A stretch of 64,000 nt of DNA from Atrichornis clamosus (lineage: Eukaryota > Chordata > Aves > Passeriformes > Menuridae): assembly GCA_013400975.1 (NCBI GenBank), contig WBMZ01012763.1, positions 42,656 through 106,655 on the forward strand, in the 5' to 3' direction. Below the pieces are notes generated by a model, which saw only the letters and a list, made by a program, of their open reading frames with translations, did no database searches and had not been told where the DNA came from. The first letter of the stretch is position 1. Every line of letters starts with the position of its first letter. Below are positions 54,501 to 63,330 of the stretch, in pieces. The position numbers and the translations under genes are program-made.

Positions 54501-57500
54501 TTTTTCCAACCACACCATTGTACTACGACAGGAACTTGTGAGAATGTCTTTCCCTGGAATGAGCCAGCATTGCTTCCAGAGATGGTTTCCAAGATACAAT
54601 AACCAAAGAATAGATATTTAATTATTAAATTTTCTCTCCAAACAGGATGGAGTAACTGATAATTCTTTAATGTGAACCAGTTGCTCTATCCCAGTAATTG
54701 TAATTTATTACTTGAATTTTTGCCATATACAAACTTTATCAGACAGGTTTTACATTATTTATTTGCTAATCATTGACAAAAATACAGAGCATGCTATGAT
54801 AGTTCTGACTCGTATAGAATTTCCTAAGGAGAACAGTAGCCAGTAATAAATCTTGCTATTGAACACTACATTTGAGTTCTACTATTTCTTAACCTCCTCA
54901 ATAAATACTTCTGTACTGCAGGGTACTAGTTTGAATTCTGAATACTATGGCATTTTGCTGAAATATTACAAGCATCTTTTATGCAATAGCATATCCAGTT
55001 ACACAAATATGCAATGGTTTGTGCAATTCTGATCAATGAAGGCAACAGTCACCCGTAAAGTAAAATCAAAGGGTTAAATTGTTTTGCATAGAAATTAATT
55101 ACCTAGTAGTATCTACTATAACTCAAGACATACAAACCTCCCCTTTTTTGACAGTACTTGCAAGAGAATGCCCTACAATACTCACTCCTCTTGGAAAGCT
55201 TGTACAAAGATAGAAAAGTGCAGGTGGAAGCTGGCGCTCCAGGGGAGAGAGGCCACAATGGAACATCAGGTTCTGGATAAAAACTCCCTTACACTCATCA
55301 CACTTTCAGCAGCTACACCAGTTATAAGCACCACAGGTGGGGGATGATGTATCTATTGCCTTGCCTTTGAACTCACAGACTATACATTTGAAAAATAAAA
55401 ACGGAAGCACTGAAATCTACCGTATCAACTGATTTTTTAATCAGTTTTTCCTTTATTTTGTCTGAGTTTTCAATTTGATTTGCCAATGTAATTATTTGAG
55501 TATTTGTATTCCTTAAATTTTGGCAAAGTAATGTTTTTTTACCATCTGTTTAGAAATACTCAATATTTCAACAGTTGTTAAAAAGGAGTATCAGAATACA
55601 AAAGGTCTTCCAAGGAAAATCTAGGAATTCCTGAACTTATTTGGGCCTGATTTAAAATATTTATTGCTAACAGTAAGAGTTGACGAATTATTTTCATTCC
55701 TAAAGTAAATAAGGAATGTGTTCATGGCCTTGTTCTCAGGGAGAGAAGGGAACTGCATTGTCAGCAATAGCTTGACAGTCTCCATTTAGCATCAAACCCT
55801 ATTATTAGCACAATTTATTTCTATTATATTAAAAGGTATATTATTCTGAACTCTGGTAATTACAGATACAAAGATATGAAGACAAAATGAACTTCCTATA
55901 TTAATTTCTGCACCCAACTCCATTGCATGAAGCTACTTTGCCATCTTTCAGATCGCTATATACTGCTGGTATTGTTTGATGACACTGATGTAAGTCCTGA
56001 ATTCATTTAATTCTGACACGCTGACAACAGCAAATATCACAAAAGTGTGGCCATGCACATCTCCAGCGAATCTTAAGAAATTTTGAAGGAGAAGGATTAA
56101 AAGCTTCTCCAACTCCAAAGCTTTCTTCCTTATATATCTTTGAAATTCATTGCGATCAACAGAGAATATCCTCCAACAGCAGCTGCACAAATTGTTATGT
56201 CAAAGGAAAGATAAGACACCTTAATACAGAAAACTTCTCACTATTACTGAGTCAATTAGTAAGAGGGCAGCAGTACAGATCTAATTTTTTTTTAAATTAT
56301 TTTTTACAAAAGCAACAATTCTTCCATAAAGACTATTCATACCTTAAGAGCTCAGACAACGTAATTGGTTCTCTCAACCAGAGTAATGCCATGTAACAAA
56401 ATGAAAGGGTCATTGGCATCGTCATCCTCAGTTTCTCCTTTTGGTTCTTCACTAAATACAAGCTGCCATCTACTGATCCTGAGTACACAGAGGTGCTTTC
56501 TTGGGTTTATGTTAAAAACAGAAAAAAAAAAAAGTAATTGATATGATAGACACGTGAACCACAGTGTACAAAAAACAAGATAAAGGAACATACAAGAAGC
56601 CTTGTTCAGCAACTAGTAACATTTTGAAGTAATTACTTTGAGCTTTTTGCTTGTTTTTATACTTTTCTACTGAACAGTTTAACCTTAATTTATTCATCTA
56701 CCACAATATGAGATGAGAATCTGTTTCATAAAGTGATATTCCACTTGATTAGGACATTAACTCCTATACAATATATAACAGTACTTACAAGCTGGAAATA
56801 CTGTTTTCCATTTGAAAGATAAGGGAACAGTGAGGAAACACAGGAAAATTTGATGTACTTAAATCAATGACTCAAAGTTGGGGATTAAAACACCGTTTTA
56901 AACTTCCACACAGGGAGGACTTTAATGAAAAAGTCATTTACATTGCAGAAATTTTACTGATGTTAAAAGTCTGCCGTAAATCCATCTGTCCTATAATCTC
57001 TAACTGTGGAAACATAGGTATTCTTTTTAAAAATGTATATAAATTCAATGTCAAAGAAACAACTTTAAAATAAGAATGTAGGAAATGGTGAAAACAGTAG
57101 AAAAACTCCCCAAACAAATACACAACCAAACCTCCCTACTTCTTTATTGAGATGAATCACTAAAAACTAAGAGAAACAGCAAAGATAACATTTAATTTAG
57201 TAGCGTGATTTATGAGTTTGGAACCTTTTCAGCAGTGAAACATGCAAATTCAGGGAAAGAGGGGGAAAAAAAAAAAAAGAAGCCTCTCCTTCTCAAATCA
57301 GGTGGGATCCTGATCCAGGATGAAGGAGAACGCATTTAAAGCACATCGGCACAAAATGTCAGCACTGACTCTGTAGAGATTTTTCTCACGGTGTATCCGC
57401 ACAAACTGTTCACCCGTTCAGACAGGAACAGCGAGCACTGGATCCACAGCTCCTCAGCCGGCAGCTGCAGGGCCAGGGCAAACAGCCTGCTAAGAACACT

Positions 57501-60500
57501 TTAAATCTTCCGAGAGCTTGGCAGCTCCGCGGTCACGCTGGCAGGCGACAGCCACACCTGGGAGGTGGCAGCGGTCAGCGGGGGAGGCCCAAGTGCCTGC
57601 AGGGTGGGACACCGCACACAGCGCGTTCCAGGCCAGGGCCGGCCTGCGGTGCCACCTACCGGGCACGGCCCAGGCTCACAGAGCCGGCTCGAACACTCCC
57701 GGTGCAGCGAGAGCATCCCATCCCGCACAGGTGCGTCACACAACCAAGCAGGAGTCGGCTTAACCCCTGCAGTCAACTGCTTCACCTTTCACATGGATAC
57801 TTGTGCTTAAAGGCAGCTTCATAACTGAAGTTTCATTATTAATTTCACATTCGACTCAATTTAAAATAATCCTCATTATATTTGTGGCCTTAATGATGGC
57901 ACACAATTTCCTTTTATTTCTTCCAGCTTATGCAAGGCATGACAACACACAGTTAAAACAACTAATAATTTAAGAGTTTTACAGGCTTCTCTAGCAATAT
58001 CTCAGTGCTATACTCAATGGAATTTGCTATTAACCCTACCCAAAAATAATCCAAAAAAATATTGCCGTCTGGACAAGCCTCTTAAGGAAAGAAGGGTGTT
58101 GAGGTTTCTAGTTTGTAGCAATAACAGCTCAGCAAAAACGACACAGAAGAGAAAATTTAGGAATCTTCACAAGAGCTTACAACAGACCAGAACACACTAT
58201 TACTTATGTCAAATTTCATTATGCAAAACTAATTCTATGTATGTCTGATTTCACCAAAATTTACTTTTAGTGTCATTGAACTCTTAATTAATTTCAAGTG
58301 ATTTTAGTGAAATTGATGACTACTGGAAACTGAATTTAATATCTGAAATAACAAACCAAGATGATAAATTGGCCTATTTAGGACTACCTAGCTGTTCTAA
58401 AGCTCTAAGAAATAGAACTATGAAAGGCACAAGTACCAAGGATGAAAGGAGTTCCTCTAAACATCAAAAAGGGGATGAAAATTCAGTGGAATACTTTCAC
58501 TAGAAATTCTTCACTCAATTCTTTTATCTACCTATTATATTTGCGTAAAACCCAAGATTCTACATGCACAAAAGTACAGTGACTCTTAACCTGAAAATGC
58601 TGTAATTTAAATATGTAAGGGTGAAAGGTTCTTGCATAGTATTTACAAAAATTTGTGTCACCACTTTTGCACCTTTTTCTCCCTCCCTAATTGTTTGGAT
58701 TTTAAAAAATGTATTAACTTTTCTCAGTGCTGCTGATCAAATTTCTCATTCTATTGCCATTTCTGGACTTTACAAAATAAAGAGAAATGCACCAAAGAAC
58801 AAGACTGCAACCTTCTGAAGGTAGACAGGCAATATCACAGAAGAACAGAAAAGGGATATAAAGAGCGTAGTACATAACAGGGGAGTAAGAAACACTAAGA
58901 CAGATAAAGGAAAAGGCAAGCAAAGAATAAAACAAGAAAGAAAACCATCATAAGTTTATAACACAAGCAGAAGCTTTCAAATGTGTCCTGAAATGCATTT
59001 CCAGTATCAGGCACTGCAGCATGGTCTGGCATTACACTTGCCCAGTAGCACCTAACACTCCAATTTTCTACAACATTTTAATTAAAAACTTTAGCATTCT
59101 GCAAATATTTTCAAGCTGATATTGTGAGCAGAAAGGAGAAACCAACAAAACACTAAAATATGATTTTTCATAGAAGGGGTATAAGGAAGGTAGTACAAAG
59201 AATGCAGAGACAAAAGATACAGAAGTACCAAAATACTGTAAAGAAAAATATTAAAAAGCTAAATATATCTATGGGATAGGAAAAAAAATACAACCCCCTA
59301 AAGAACAAACTCATGGTTTTTAAAATCAAAGTCATGACTGACAGCTCTGCTATTGGTTAAAGCAAGTGCTTATTCTTCAAAGCTGCTGTGTTTGTGAACA
59401 TTTGAGTGTGGCAGATAAAATAGCAATTTTCTCCCACTCCAAACAGGAGGCATGGAGCAAACTTGTTCTAAAACAGAACCTCCTCCTGCATTTCCCACTG
59501 TATTTCCAGGTCCTGTTAAACTTTCATCTCCTTAAGTGGGGGTTGGGGAAGTCTGTATCTGGTAGTCGAGCGGCAAATGGGACTGAAAGCTTTACACCTT
59601 CCAACCAGTTCCTCCAATTTACTGTACACAAATACATTTTATATCAATTTATATTTTAAAAACACAGAAAAATTAGTTTTCAGATAGTTCAGTTCACTGC
59701 TCCTACCTGAGACCTTGCTCATTGATGAAGCAAAGCTGCAGTCAGTCAGCAGATCACCCTCACTTTCAGAGACAGACAGCAAGTGCAGGAGGCTGGGTCT
59801 CTCTGGATCACTGTCCACATCAGTACTGCTTTCACATACCTGGTTTTTGTAAATAAGTATTTCTATTAGCTACTGTTAGTTACTGTTTCAATCTTAACAA
59901 ACCACATAAAGTATGACAGATGCAAAATCAGTAAAAGCTAAAACCCAAACTGTTCACATTTTTATTCTGTGAATAACCAGTATGTGAAAAAAACCTGAAA
60001 AAAAGTATTTTAAAGGATTTCTCTAGATTGAAAAACTTCTAGTGACTAGATTTCAATCTGCTACAATGACCAGAAAGTTGGCAACATGCAGAATCAAAGC
60101 TTGATCAAATGAGCAACTTCAGGAGAGCAGGAGGAAAGGATGGTAGCTCGTGATGCCTTTTGCACTGTGATTTCTATCTACTGATTATCTATGTCAAGAC
60201 AAAGCAATATTTTTATATAAGCAGTTTCAAATACTAACAGAAGTATTCATCTCTTGAAACAGGTAAAAAACCCCAAAACCCAATAAAATGGACATGTGCA
60301 AGCCTATTTATGTGACCTCCTTGACACTGAAATTACATTATAACCAGCGAGATACGTAGCCTGAACAAAGAAAATTTTTGTTGTTGCTTTTAAAAAGATA
60401 CCCTACATCTCACGAGATTTGAGCTTTCACTTACTGATAATGCTTTCACAGTTTCCCCAGCTGGTCTGTTGCAATATGCCTGTTTGCTCTTCTGAAGGTA

Positions 60501-63330
60501 ACACCTCCAAAAATTGCACAGAATTTCATCCTGATAAACACAAATGGATGGTAATTAGTACAACATTTACAAGATCATTAATTGCTGAGAGAACAGACTG
60601 TAATTTCTAACTCAAGAATCTGAATAGTATTCCATCTCTAATTTTGTTAATTGTGATTTATAAAATATGTTTTCGAATTACCAGAGAAACAAATTTTGAT
60701 TTCATATGCTCCATGTTTTTAAACAGAGAGTTGTTTGGTTCACTTTAAAAATAAAAATCTTTTAAAATAGCACCTTCTGTAACACACAGTGTATAACTCA
60801 CTGATACCTACATACCTTCATATGTGGACATACTCCTAATGCTTCTAAAGCTTCAGCTTGTTTCTTGAGTATAAGCTGAAAGCCTTCACAAACATACCAT
60901 TCACTGCCTCCATCTGTGGGAAAAGAAAGGGGCTTTGTGTTTGTTTGTACTGTTTCTTTAACCTTATACACACTTATCTCCATATTTCTATTTAATAATT
61001 TCAGATCCTAGTGAATAAACCAGCAACACTCAACACTCCATTAACTTCCATTTATTCAGAGTCTTAAACAAGAAGAGTTACTGAACAAACAATTCACGTA
61101 TTTCCCAAGAATAATATAATTCATTACAATGTCTAGTGTGGCATTTGTAATTGAGTGGAGCACTGGTAAATTACCAGTTTAAAAATATCTGAGAACCTGC
61201 CATTAAAAAATGAAATATCAACATTTCTTTCCCACCCCTGACACAGAAAACTGGAACATTACAGTAGTGAGTCAGGCAAAAAACATTCAATACCACATGT
61301 GCTTCACCATTCTCTCACACAGAATCAGACACATTTAAATGAAAGAAACCTTCTCAGATATGCTGAGCTTCTCGCAAATCTTAGCACAACATGAATGTCA
61401 CAAGGAGTGGGCCTGTTCTGAACTATTCATTATTCTTTCAACCTGCATTACATTTACTTTTCACTCTTATCTCTCTACGTTTACTACTAGCCTTTTCTAC
61501 AAGTCTAAGGAATTTTCTCTGCATTTCTCAACTCCTGTTTCATTCCCTCCACACCCGTTCTTCACTACTTTTGTTCCCAAACACACCTTGCATCTCACCA
61601 TCTTAGAAGGTGTCTGTCCAAAGCTTACGCCCTGCTTTAGTGATGCTGGCCTTAACCGTAAACCACAGATACAGCTTATTCCTACAAATTCATGAAATAC
61701 AGTGTAACATGACTGCACTCACAGAAGGGACTGTGTGAAGGTAAGGATTTCTTTCTTAAGAAGTCTGGGGTTCAGCTAATGACCTCTCCAACAGGAGAAA
61801 TAAAAATAATGAGGTGGTATACTGTCCAGATTTTAGAAGCAATGCAGGATAAGTGGAGGGGTCCTTTTCACTCCTCGCTGCACTTCCACACCACTGTTCT
61901 TTTCAATTGAGTGTAGCAATCCATGGTGTAGTTCAGCACAACCCTATGCTTCATTTGGCATTTGAATGCATTTTGCTTTCTGAAAGTGGCCACAACAGCT
62001 GTATCCAGCCACCACAGAATACACACATAGCTCTAGCAGCAACTTTACCACAACATCCTTATGGCACAGATCCTCATAGGTAATGACCACTATTCCTCTG
62101 AATATTCATGAAATTAAAAGTAAAAAAAAGTGACTCTGGATGATATATGCAATATTGGTTCAGCTATAGGAAGTGCATGGAATGACTTCCATGTAGTTTG
62201 TGTGTAGGTTACAAGGCCAACTACCTGTAACACAAACCAGACTGACACTAGGAGCTGGACCACCATCACATCTCTCTTGCTAAGACAAACAACTTCTCTG
62301 GTTTTGTGATAGCCATCACAAGGAAGGAACAAAGGGATCACCACATCTGAATGCATTCCACCAGTACCTTCAGTGAGTATTCACCTCCACAAATCAAAGT
62401 AGCAGTAAGTAACACACAGCTCTGCTCAATCAAAAAAACCCCACCACCAGGCTCACAGAGGTCACCTGTGGCTCCGGAACTCACCAAATGTGATTGCTGA
62501 AGCTTGTGACAGCATCTGGGAGGTGTATTTTGTTCCCACACCTACAGTCTTTCCTACCTATCTGCTTTGGTCTCCATCAAAGACATAATGGCCTAGGTGA
62601 ACCCTGGCTGAATAGCCAACTCTATGCAAAACACAGAAAGAAACTCATACATACCATTTTTTTCCTGCTTTCTTGAGCCTTTGGAAATTGTTTGAACTCT
62701 TGAATTAGTAATAAAATCAGTGTTTACAACTTCTCTAGTTCTCTGCAAAACAGGAATATATCTTACCAAGAAAAAAAGCCAAGTTTAACTTGCATAGATT
62801 GCCCCATCATAAAACACAATGGAGGAACTTACTCAAATTTCCTAAGCTAAAGGGAGATGGAACATATTGAATTTTTTATTCAGAAATTGCAAAAATAGGT
62901 AATTACTATCATGGACATACAGGTGGCATACATTAGGGTTTGCCTACATTTGGACTGCACTAAAATGCAGCAACACCCAGGCAACCCTTGTAAGGCATCT
63001 AGACAGCACACTGACACTACAGCTACAGCCACACAGCAGGCCAAGATGGCTCATTCTAAATTTTGTGATTTCAAGGAACATTAGTTTTAAACAGTGCCAA
63101 CTGAAGCATGAAAAAGGAAGAATAAAAATAATGCGTTCAATGTCATGGAGAAAAATCTATCATTTTCTTAATATAAAGTCAAGAAGCAATCAAAATAAAT
63201 CTTTTTCCAGGCCAGTAACTCATCTTTTTACCTCAGTAACGTTGTGACAAGATCTACAATAAAATCTGCCTCCATCAGTGAGACCCCAGTTCACTTCTGA
63301 ACACTGGGCACAGCGTTCATTAAAATCTCT
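18340..63330 (-). CDS. TAF1B: TAF1B, TATA-box binding protein associated factor RNA polymerase I subunit B (exons 2-15)
   Basis: TAF1B is the TFIIB-like subunit of the SL1/TIF-IB complex in the nucleolus, which loads RNA polymerase I on the rDNA promoter. Fourteen exons join with matching phases into 574 residues plus TAA; human TAF1B is 588 from memory. An N-terminal zinc ribbon has paired cysteines, RCAQC and YCRSC (visible residues 6-28). Next come [20 protein letters not shown] (about 67-86), a divergent Ser/acidic linker (about 120-190), [36 protein letters not shown] and the hydrophobic [20 protein letters not shown] segment of the cyclin-like core. It ends in [12 protein letters not shown] and a basic tail. 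The first exon, about 8 residues with the ATG, is not in the visible sequence. Upstream, in the human order, lies YWHAQ. Confidence 0.97.
18533..22065 (-). other. TAF1B: TAF1B intron 14
   Basis: AT-rich intron of 3.5 kb. It holds one short CR1 3' fragment at 19881-19930; no other feature is recognised. Confidence 0.85.
19881..19930 (-). repeat. CR1 LINE 3' end fragment
   Basis: ATAGAATCATACAATCCTTT followed by AGCTTGGAAAAGACCTTTAT matches the reverse complement of the CR1 3' terminus (AGAATCATAGAATGG...TTGGAAGGGACCTT). Short and diverged. Confidence 0.75.
22066..22291 (-). CDS. TAF1B: TAF1B coding exon 14
   Basis: Acceptor GCACAG ends at 22292, donor GTAAGT starts at 22065. It encodes [59 protein letters not shown] and [11 protein letters not shown]. 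These closely follow human TAF1B (FQFNWTEEDTDRTCFHGHSL). Phase 1 in, phase 2 out. Confidence 0.96.
22292..24207 (-). other. TAF1B: TAF1B intron 13
   Basis: AT-rich intron of 1.9 kb with no recognised feature other than short A runs. Confidence 0.85.
24208..24278 (-). CDS. TAF1B: TAF1B coding exon 13
   Basis: Acceptor GGTAG ends at 24279; donor GTGAGT starts at 24207. It encodes [20 protein letters not shown] and KRR, matching human KYLWKSEKPLYYSFVDK in its first half. The second half is more basic than in mammals. Confidence 0.94.
24279..24727 (-). other. TAF1B: TAF1B intron 12
   Basis: A 449-base AT-rich intron with nothing else seen. Confidence 0.9.
24728..24818 (-). CDS. TAF1B: TAF1B coding exon 12
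   Basis: Acceptor TTCAG ends at 24819; donor GTAAGA starts at 24727. It encodes [20 protein letters not shown] and QKKLDEERA, a charged helical segment equivalent to human PWFDFRKWYQIMKKAF. Phase 1 in, phase 2 out. Confidence 0.94.
26049..26105. repeat. (AC/AT)n compound microsatellite
   Basis: Alternating purine-pyrimidine run with ACAC, ATGTAT, GTGTAT and a closing stretch of ten or more AT units. Likely length-polymorphic. Confidence 0.93.
26244..26261 (+). repeat. Poly(A) run of 18
   Basis: Uninterrupted A homopolymer on the plus strand. No retroposed sequence recognised immediately upstream. Confidence 0.9.
27527..27573 (-). CDS. TAF1B: TAF1B coding exon 11
   Basis: A 47-nt exon with acceptor TTACAG ending at 27574 and donor GTACAT from 27526. 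It encodes [15 protein letters not shown], a polar loop after the DDHYEW end of exon 10. Similarity to human (LSNLAEKHNEKNKK) is modest, but phase and position leave little doubt. Confidence 0.88.
27881..28058 (-). CDS. TAF1B: TAF1B coding exon 10 (hydrophobic core segment)
   Basis: Acceptor ATCAG ends at 28059; donor GTAAGT starts at 27880. It encodes [40 protein letters not shown] and [19 protein letters not shown]. The hydrophobic run belongs to the cyclin-like fold, not to a membrane segment. It is among the best conserved parts of the protein. Confidence 0.96.
28629..28660 (+). repeat. Direct repeat copy A (pair with 29961-29991)
   Basis: GTTATGCCAGTAAGATACAG continues with CTGCAGCTC. 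The partner differs at about two of 30 positions. Flanks do not align, so the family is unknown. Confidence 0.6.
29961..29991 (+). repeat. Direct repeat copy B (pair with 28629-28660)
   Basis: GTTATGTCAGTAAGATACAG continues with CTACAGCTC, in the same orientation as copy A, 1.3 kb away. Confidence 0.6.
30193..30340 (-). CDS. TAF1B: TAF1B coding exon 9
   Basis: Acceptor TTTCAG ends at 30341; donor GTAAAT starts at 30192. It encodes [40 protein letters not shown] and KYLMEANLP. The human counterpart reads [20 protein letters not shown]. Phase 0 in, phase 1 out. Confidence 0.96.
30716..31240 (-). repeat. CR1 LINE 3' portion (long copy)
   Basis: Begins AGAGAATCACAGAAGGTGGA then GGTTGGAAGGGACTGC, and runs through the reversed CR1 3' region, including TGCCCATTTCTCCTCATCCT, CACTCCATCATCTTCACAGC and AGCCCAGAACAGCACCCAGC-like segments. 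Related but weaker sequence appears to continue to about 31510. Clearly decayed, with no intact reading frame. Confidence 0.88.
31241..31510 (-). repeat. Possible continuation of the CR1 copy
   Basis: Text such as CAGCACTTTTGGCAGCATCT and CTAGCCTTCTCCTTGGTCTT resembles more internal CR1 sequence in the same orientation and order, but divergence is high. Confidence 0.45.
33729..33751 (+). repeat. Poly(A) run of 23
   Basis: Uninterrupted A homopolymer. Could be a retroposon tail, but no body is recognised to its left. Confidence 0.92.
36285..36337 (+). repeat. CR1 LINE 3' end fragment
   Basis: CTTTAAAGGTCCCTTCCAAC then CCAAACTATTTCATGATTCT matches the extreme CR1 3' terminus on the plus strand. 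Confidence 0.85.
40152..40244. other. Assembly gap (93 N)
   Basis: Run of N in TAF1B intron 8. All flanking exons are intact, so it does not interrupt coding sequence. N count may not equal the real length. Confidence 0.99.
43680..43760 (+). repeat. Possible degraded LINE reverse-transcriptase fragment
   Basis: GGAACTGCAGAATGATTAGC can be read as remnants of a CR1-like reverse transcriptase motif (N-C-R-x-I-S-L). Too short and decayed to be sure. Confidence 0.25.
43803..43826. repeat. (GGAGA)n short tandem repeat
   Basis: About four to five GGAGA units in a purine-rich stretch. Confidence 0.9.
44057..44084. repeat. 14-base tandem duplication
   Basis: CTCAGAAATCAGAT followed at once by CTCGGAAATCAGAT; one mismatch. 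Confidence 0.85.
46538..46584. repeat. 24-base tandem duplication
   Basis: GGCCTCCACCTAAAAGAGAA AGGT is followed by a second copy with almost no change, suggesting recent slippage or duplication. Confidence 0.92.
47394..47790 (-). repeat. CR1 LINE 3' portion
   Basis: Begins GAGGTTGGAAGGGACCTCTG, then AGTCCAACACTTCTGCTGAA, CAGTTTGTGCCCTGTATTTC, GATCACTGAAATCCCCCCAC and CTCTCAGCTTCTCCTTGTAC, all typical of reversed CR1 3' sequence. 5'-truncated and decayed. Confidence 0.92.
50064..50163 (-). CDS. TAF1B: TAF1B coding exon 8
   Basis: Acceptor ATACAG ends at 50164; donor GTAATT starts at 50063. It encodes [20 protein letters not shown] and [13 protein letters not shown], matching human RFVEEDHIPYINAFQHFPEQM. 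Separated from exon 9 by a 19.7 kb intron, by far the largest in the gene. Confidence 0.95.
50777..50800. repeat. (AT)n microsatellite
   Basis: Twelve consecutive AT dinucleotides. Confidence 0.95.
52746..52765 (+). repeat. Poly(A) run of 20
   Basis: Uninterrupted A homopolymer in TAF1B intron 7. Confidence 0.92.
56343..56499 (-). CDS. TAF1B: TAF1B coding exon 7
   Basis: Donor GTATGA starts at 56342. The acceptor is set at CCCAAG (ending 56500) after a long T tract, giving [40 protein letters not shown] and [12 protein letters not shown]. This start reproduces the human SETSVCSGSLDG segment. Two nearer AGs are also in frame (TCAG before 56475 or so, TTTAG before 56451) but lack a polypyrimidine tract and would lose that conserved segment. 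Confidence 0.9.
56500..59706 (-). other. TAF1B: TAF1B intron 6
   Basis: A 3.2 kb intron, AT-rich except for the CpG-dense patch at about 57400-57760. Confidence 0.85.
57400..57760. promoter_or_regulatory. Intragenic CpG-rich patch in TAF1B intron 6
   Basis: Roughly 20 CpGs by eye in about 280 bases (57510-57760), strongly GC-rich against AT-rich intron. It has open frames of 81 and 94 codons that match nothing I know and are explained by GC content. On the minus strand a donor-like GTAGGT lies at 57659. Possible internal promoter or enhancer; no direct evidence of transcription. Confidence 0.4.
59707..59839 (-). CDS. TAF1B: TAF1B coding exon 6 (acidic/serine linker)
   Basis: Acceptor ACCAG ends at 59840; donor GTAGGA starts at 59706. 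It encodes [20 protein letters not shown] and [20 protein letters not shown]. The sequence is a Ser-rich acidic linker that aligns with the human linker only loosely, so this call rests on phase, splice sites and position between well conserved exons. Confidence 0.87.
59840..60434 (-). other. TAF1B: TAF1B intron 5
   Basis: A 595-base AT-rich intron with nothing else seen. Confidence 0.88.
60435..60530 (-). CDS. TAF1B: TAF1B coding exon 5
   Basis: Acceptor TATCAG ends at 60531; donor GTAAGT starts at 60434. It encodes [20 protein letters not shown] and [12 protein letters not shown], matching human [20 protein letters not shown] clean 32-codon exon, phase 0 both ends. Confidence 0.95.
60816..60913 (-). 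CDS. TAF1B: TAF1B coding exon 4
   Basis: Acceptor CACAG ends at 60914; donor GTATGT starts at 60815. It encodes [20 protein letters not shown] and [12 protein letters not shown], very close to human [24 protein letters not shown]. Phase 1 in, phase 0 out. Confidence 0.97.
60914..62654 (-). other. TAF1B: TAF1B intron 3
   Basis: A 1.7 kb intron without a recognised repeat or gene. The short intron 4 (60531-60815) and intron 2 (62743-63231) are likewise plain. Confidence 0.85.
62655..62742 (-). CDS. TAF1B: TAF1B coding exon 3
   Basis: Acceptor TTGCAG ends at 62743; donor GTATGT starts at 62654. It encodes [20 protein letters not shown] and KGSRKQEKN, matching human RYQEVTNTDLIPNTQIKALN. The human homologue carries a coding A-run here (LKKKNN); in this sequence the run is interrupted and only seven A remain near the exon end. 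Confidence 0.93.
63232..63330 (-). CDS. TAF1B: TAF1B coding exon 2 (zinc ribbon)
   Basis: Acceptor TTTCAG ends at 63331; donor GTAAAA starts at 63231. It encodes [20 protein letters not shown] and [13 protein letters not shown], with CxxC pairs 15 residues apart forming the TFIIB-like zinc ribbon. It starts at phase 0, so a short first exon must supply the ATG upstream. Confidence 0.96.

Larger units (their letters stand above)
50164..56342 (-). other. TAF1B: TAF1B intron 7
   Basis: A 6.2 kb intron with an (AT)n at 50777-50800, a 20-base A run at 52746-52765, and a moderately GC-rich block around 51640-52480 without recognisable genes. The rest is AT-rich. Confidence 0.8.

Noticed and set aside
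56451..56499. Nearer in-frame acceptors for TAF1B exon 7 (TTTAG before 56451 and a CAG about 24 bases upstream)
   Set aside because: Both keep the frame but lack a T/C tract and would delete the [12 protein letters not shown] segment that matches the human protein; the acceptor at 56500 follows a long T tract.
57501..57785. Open frames of 81 and 94 codons in the intron 6 CpG patch
   Set aside because: No recognisable motif, overlapping on both strands, and explained by high GC content.
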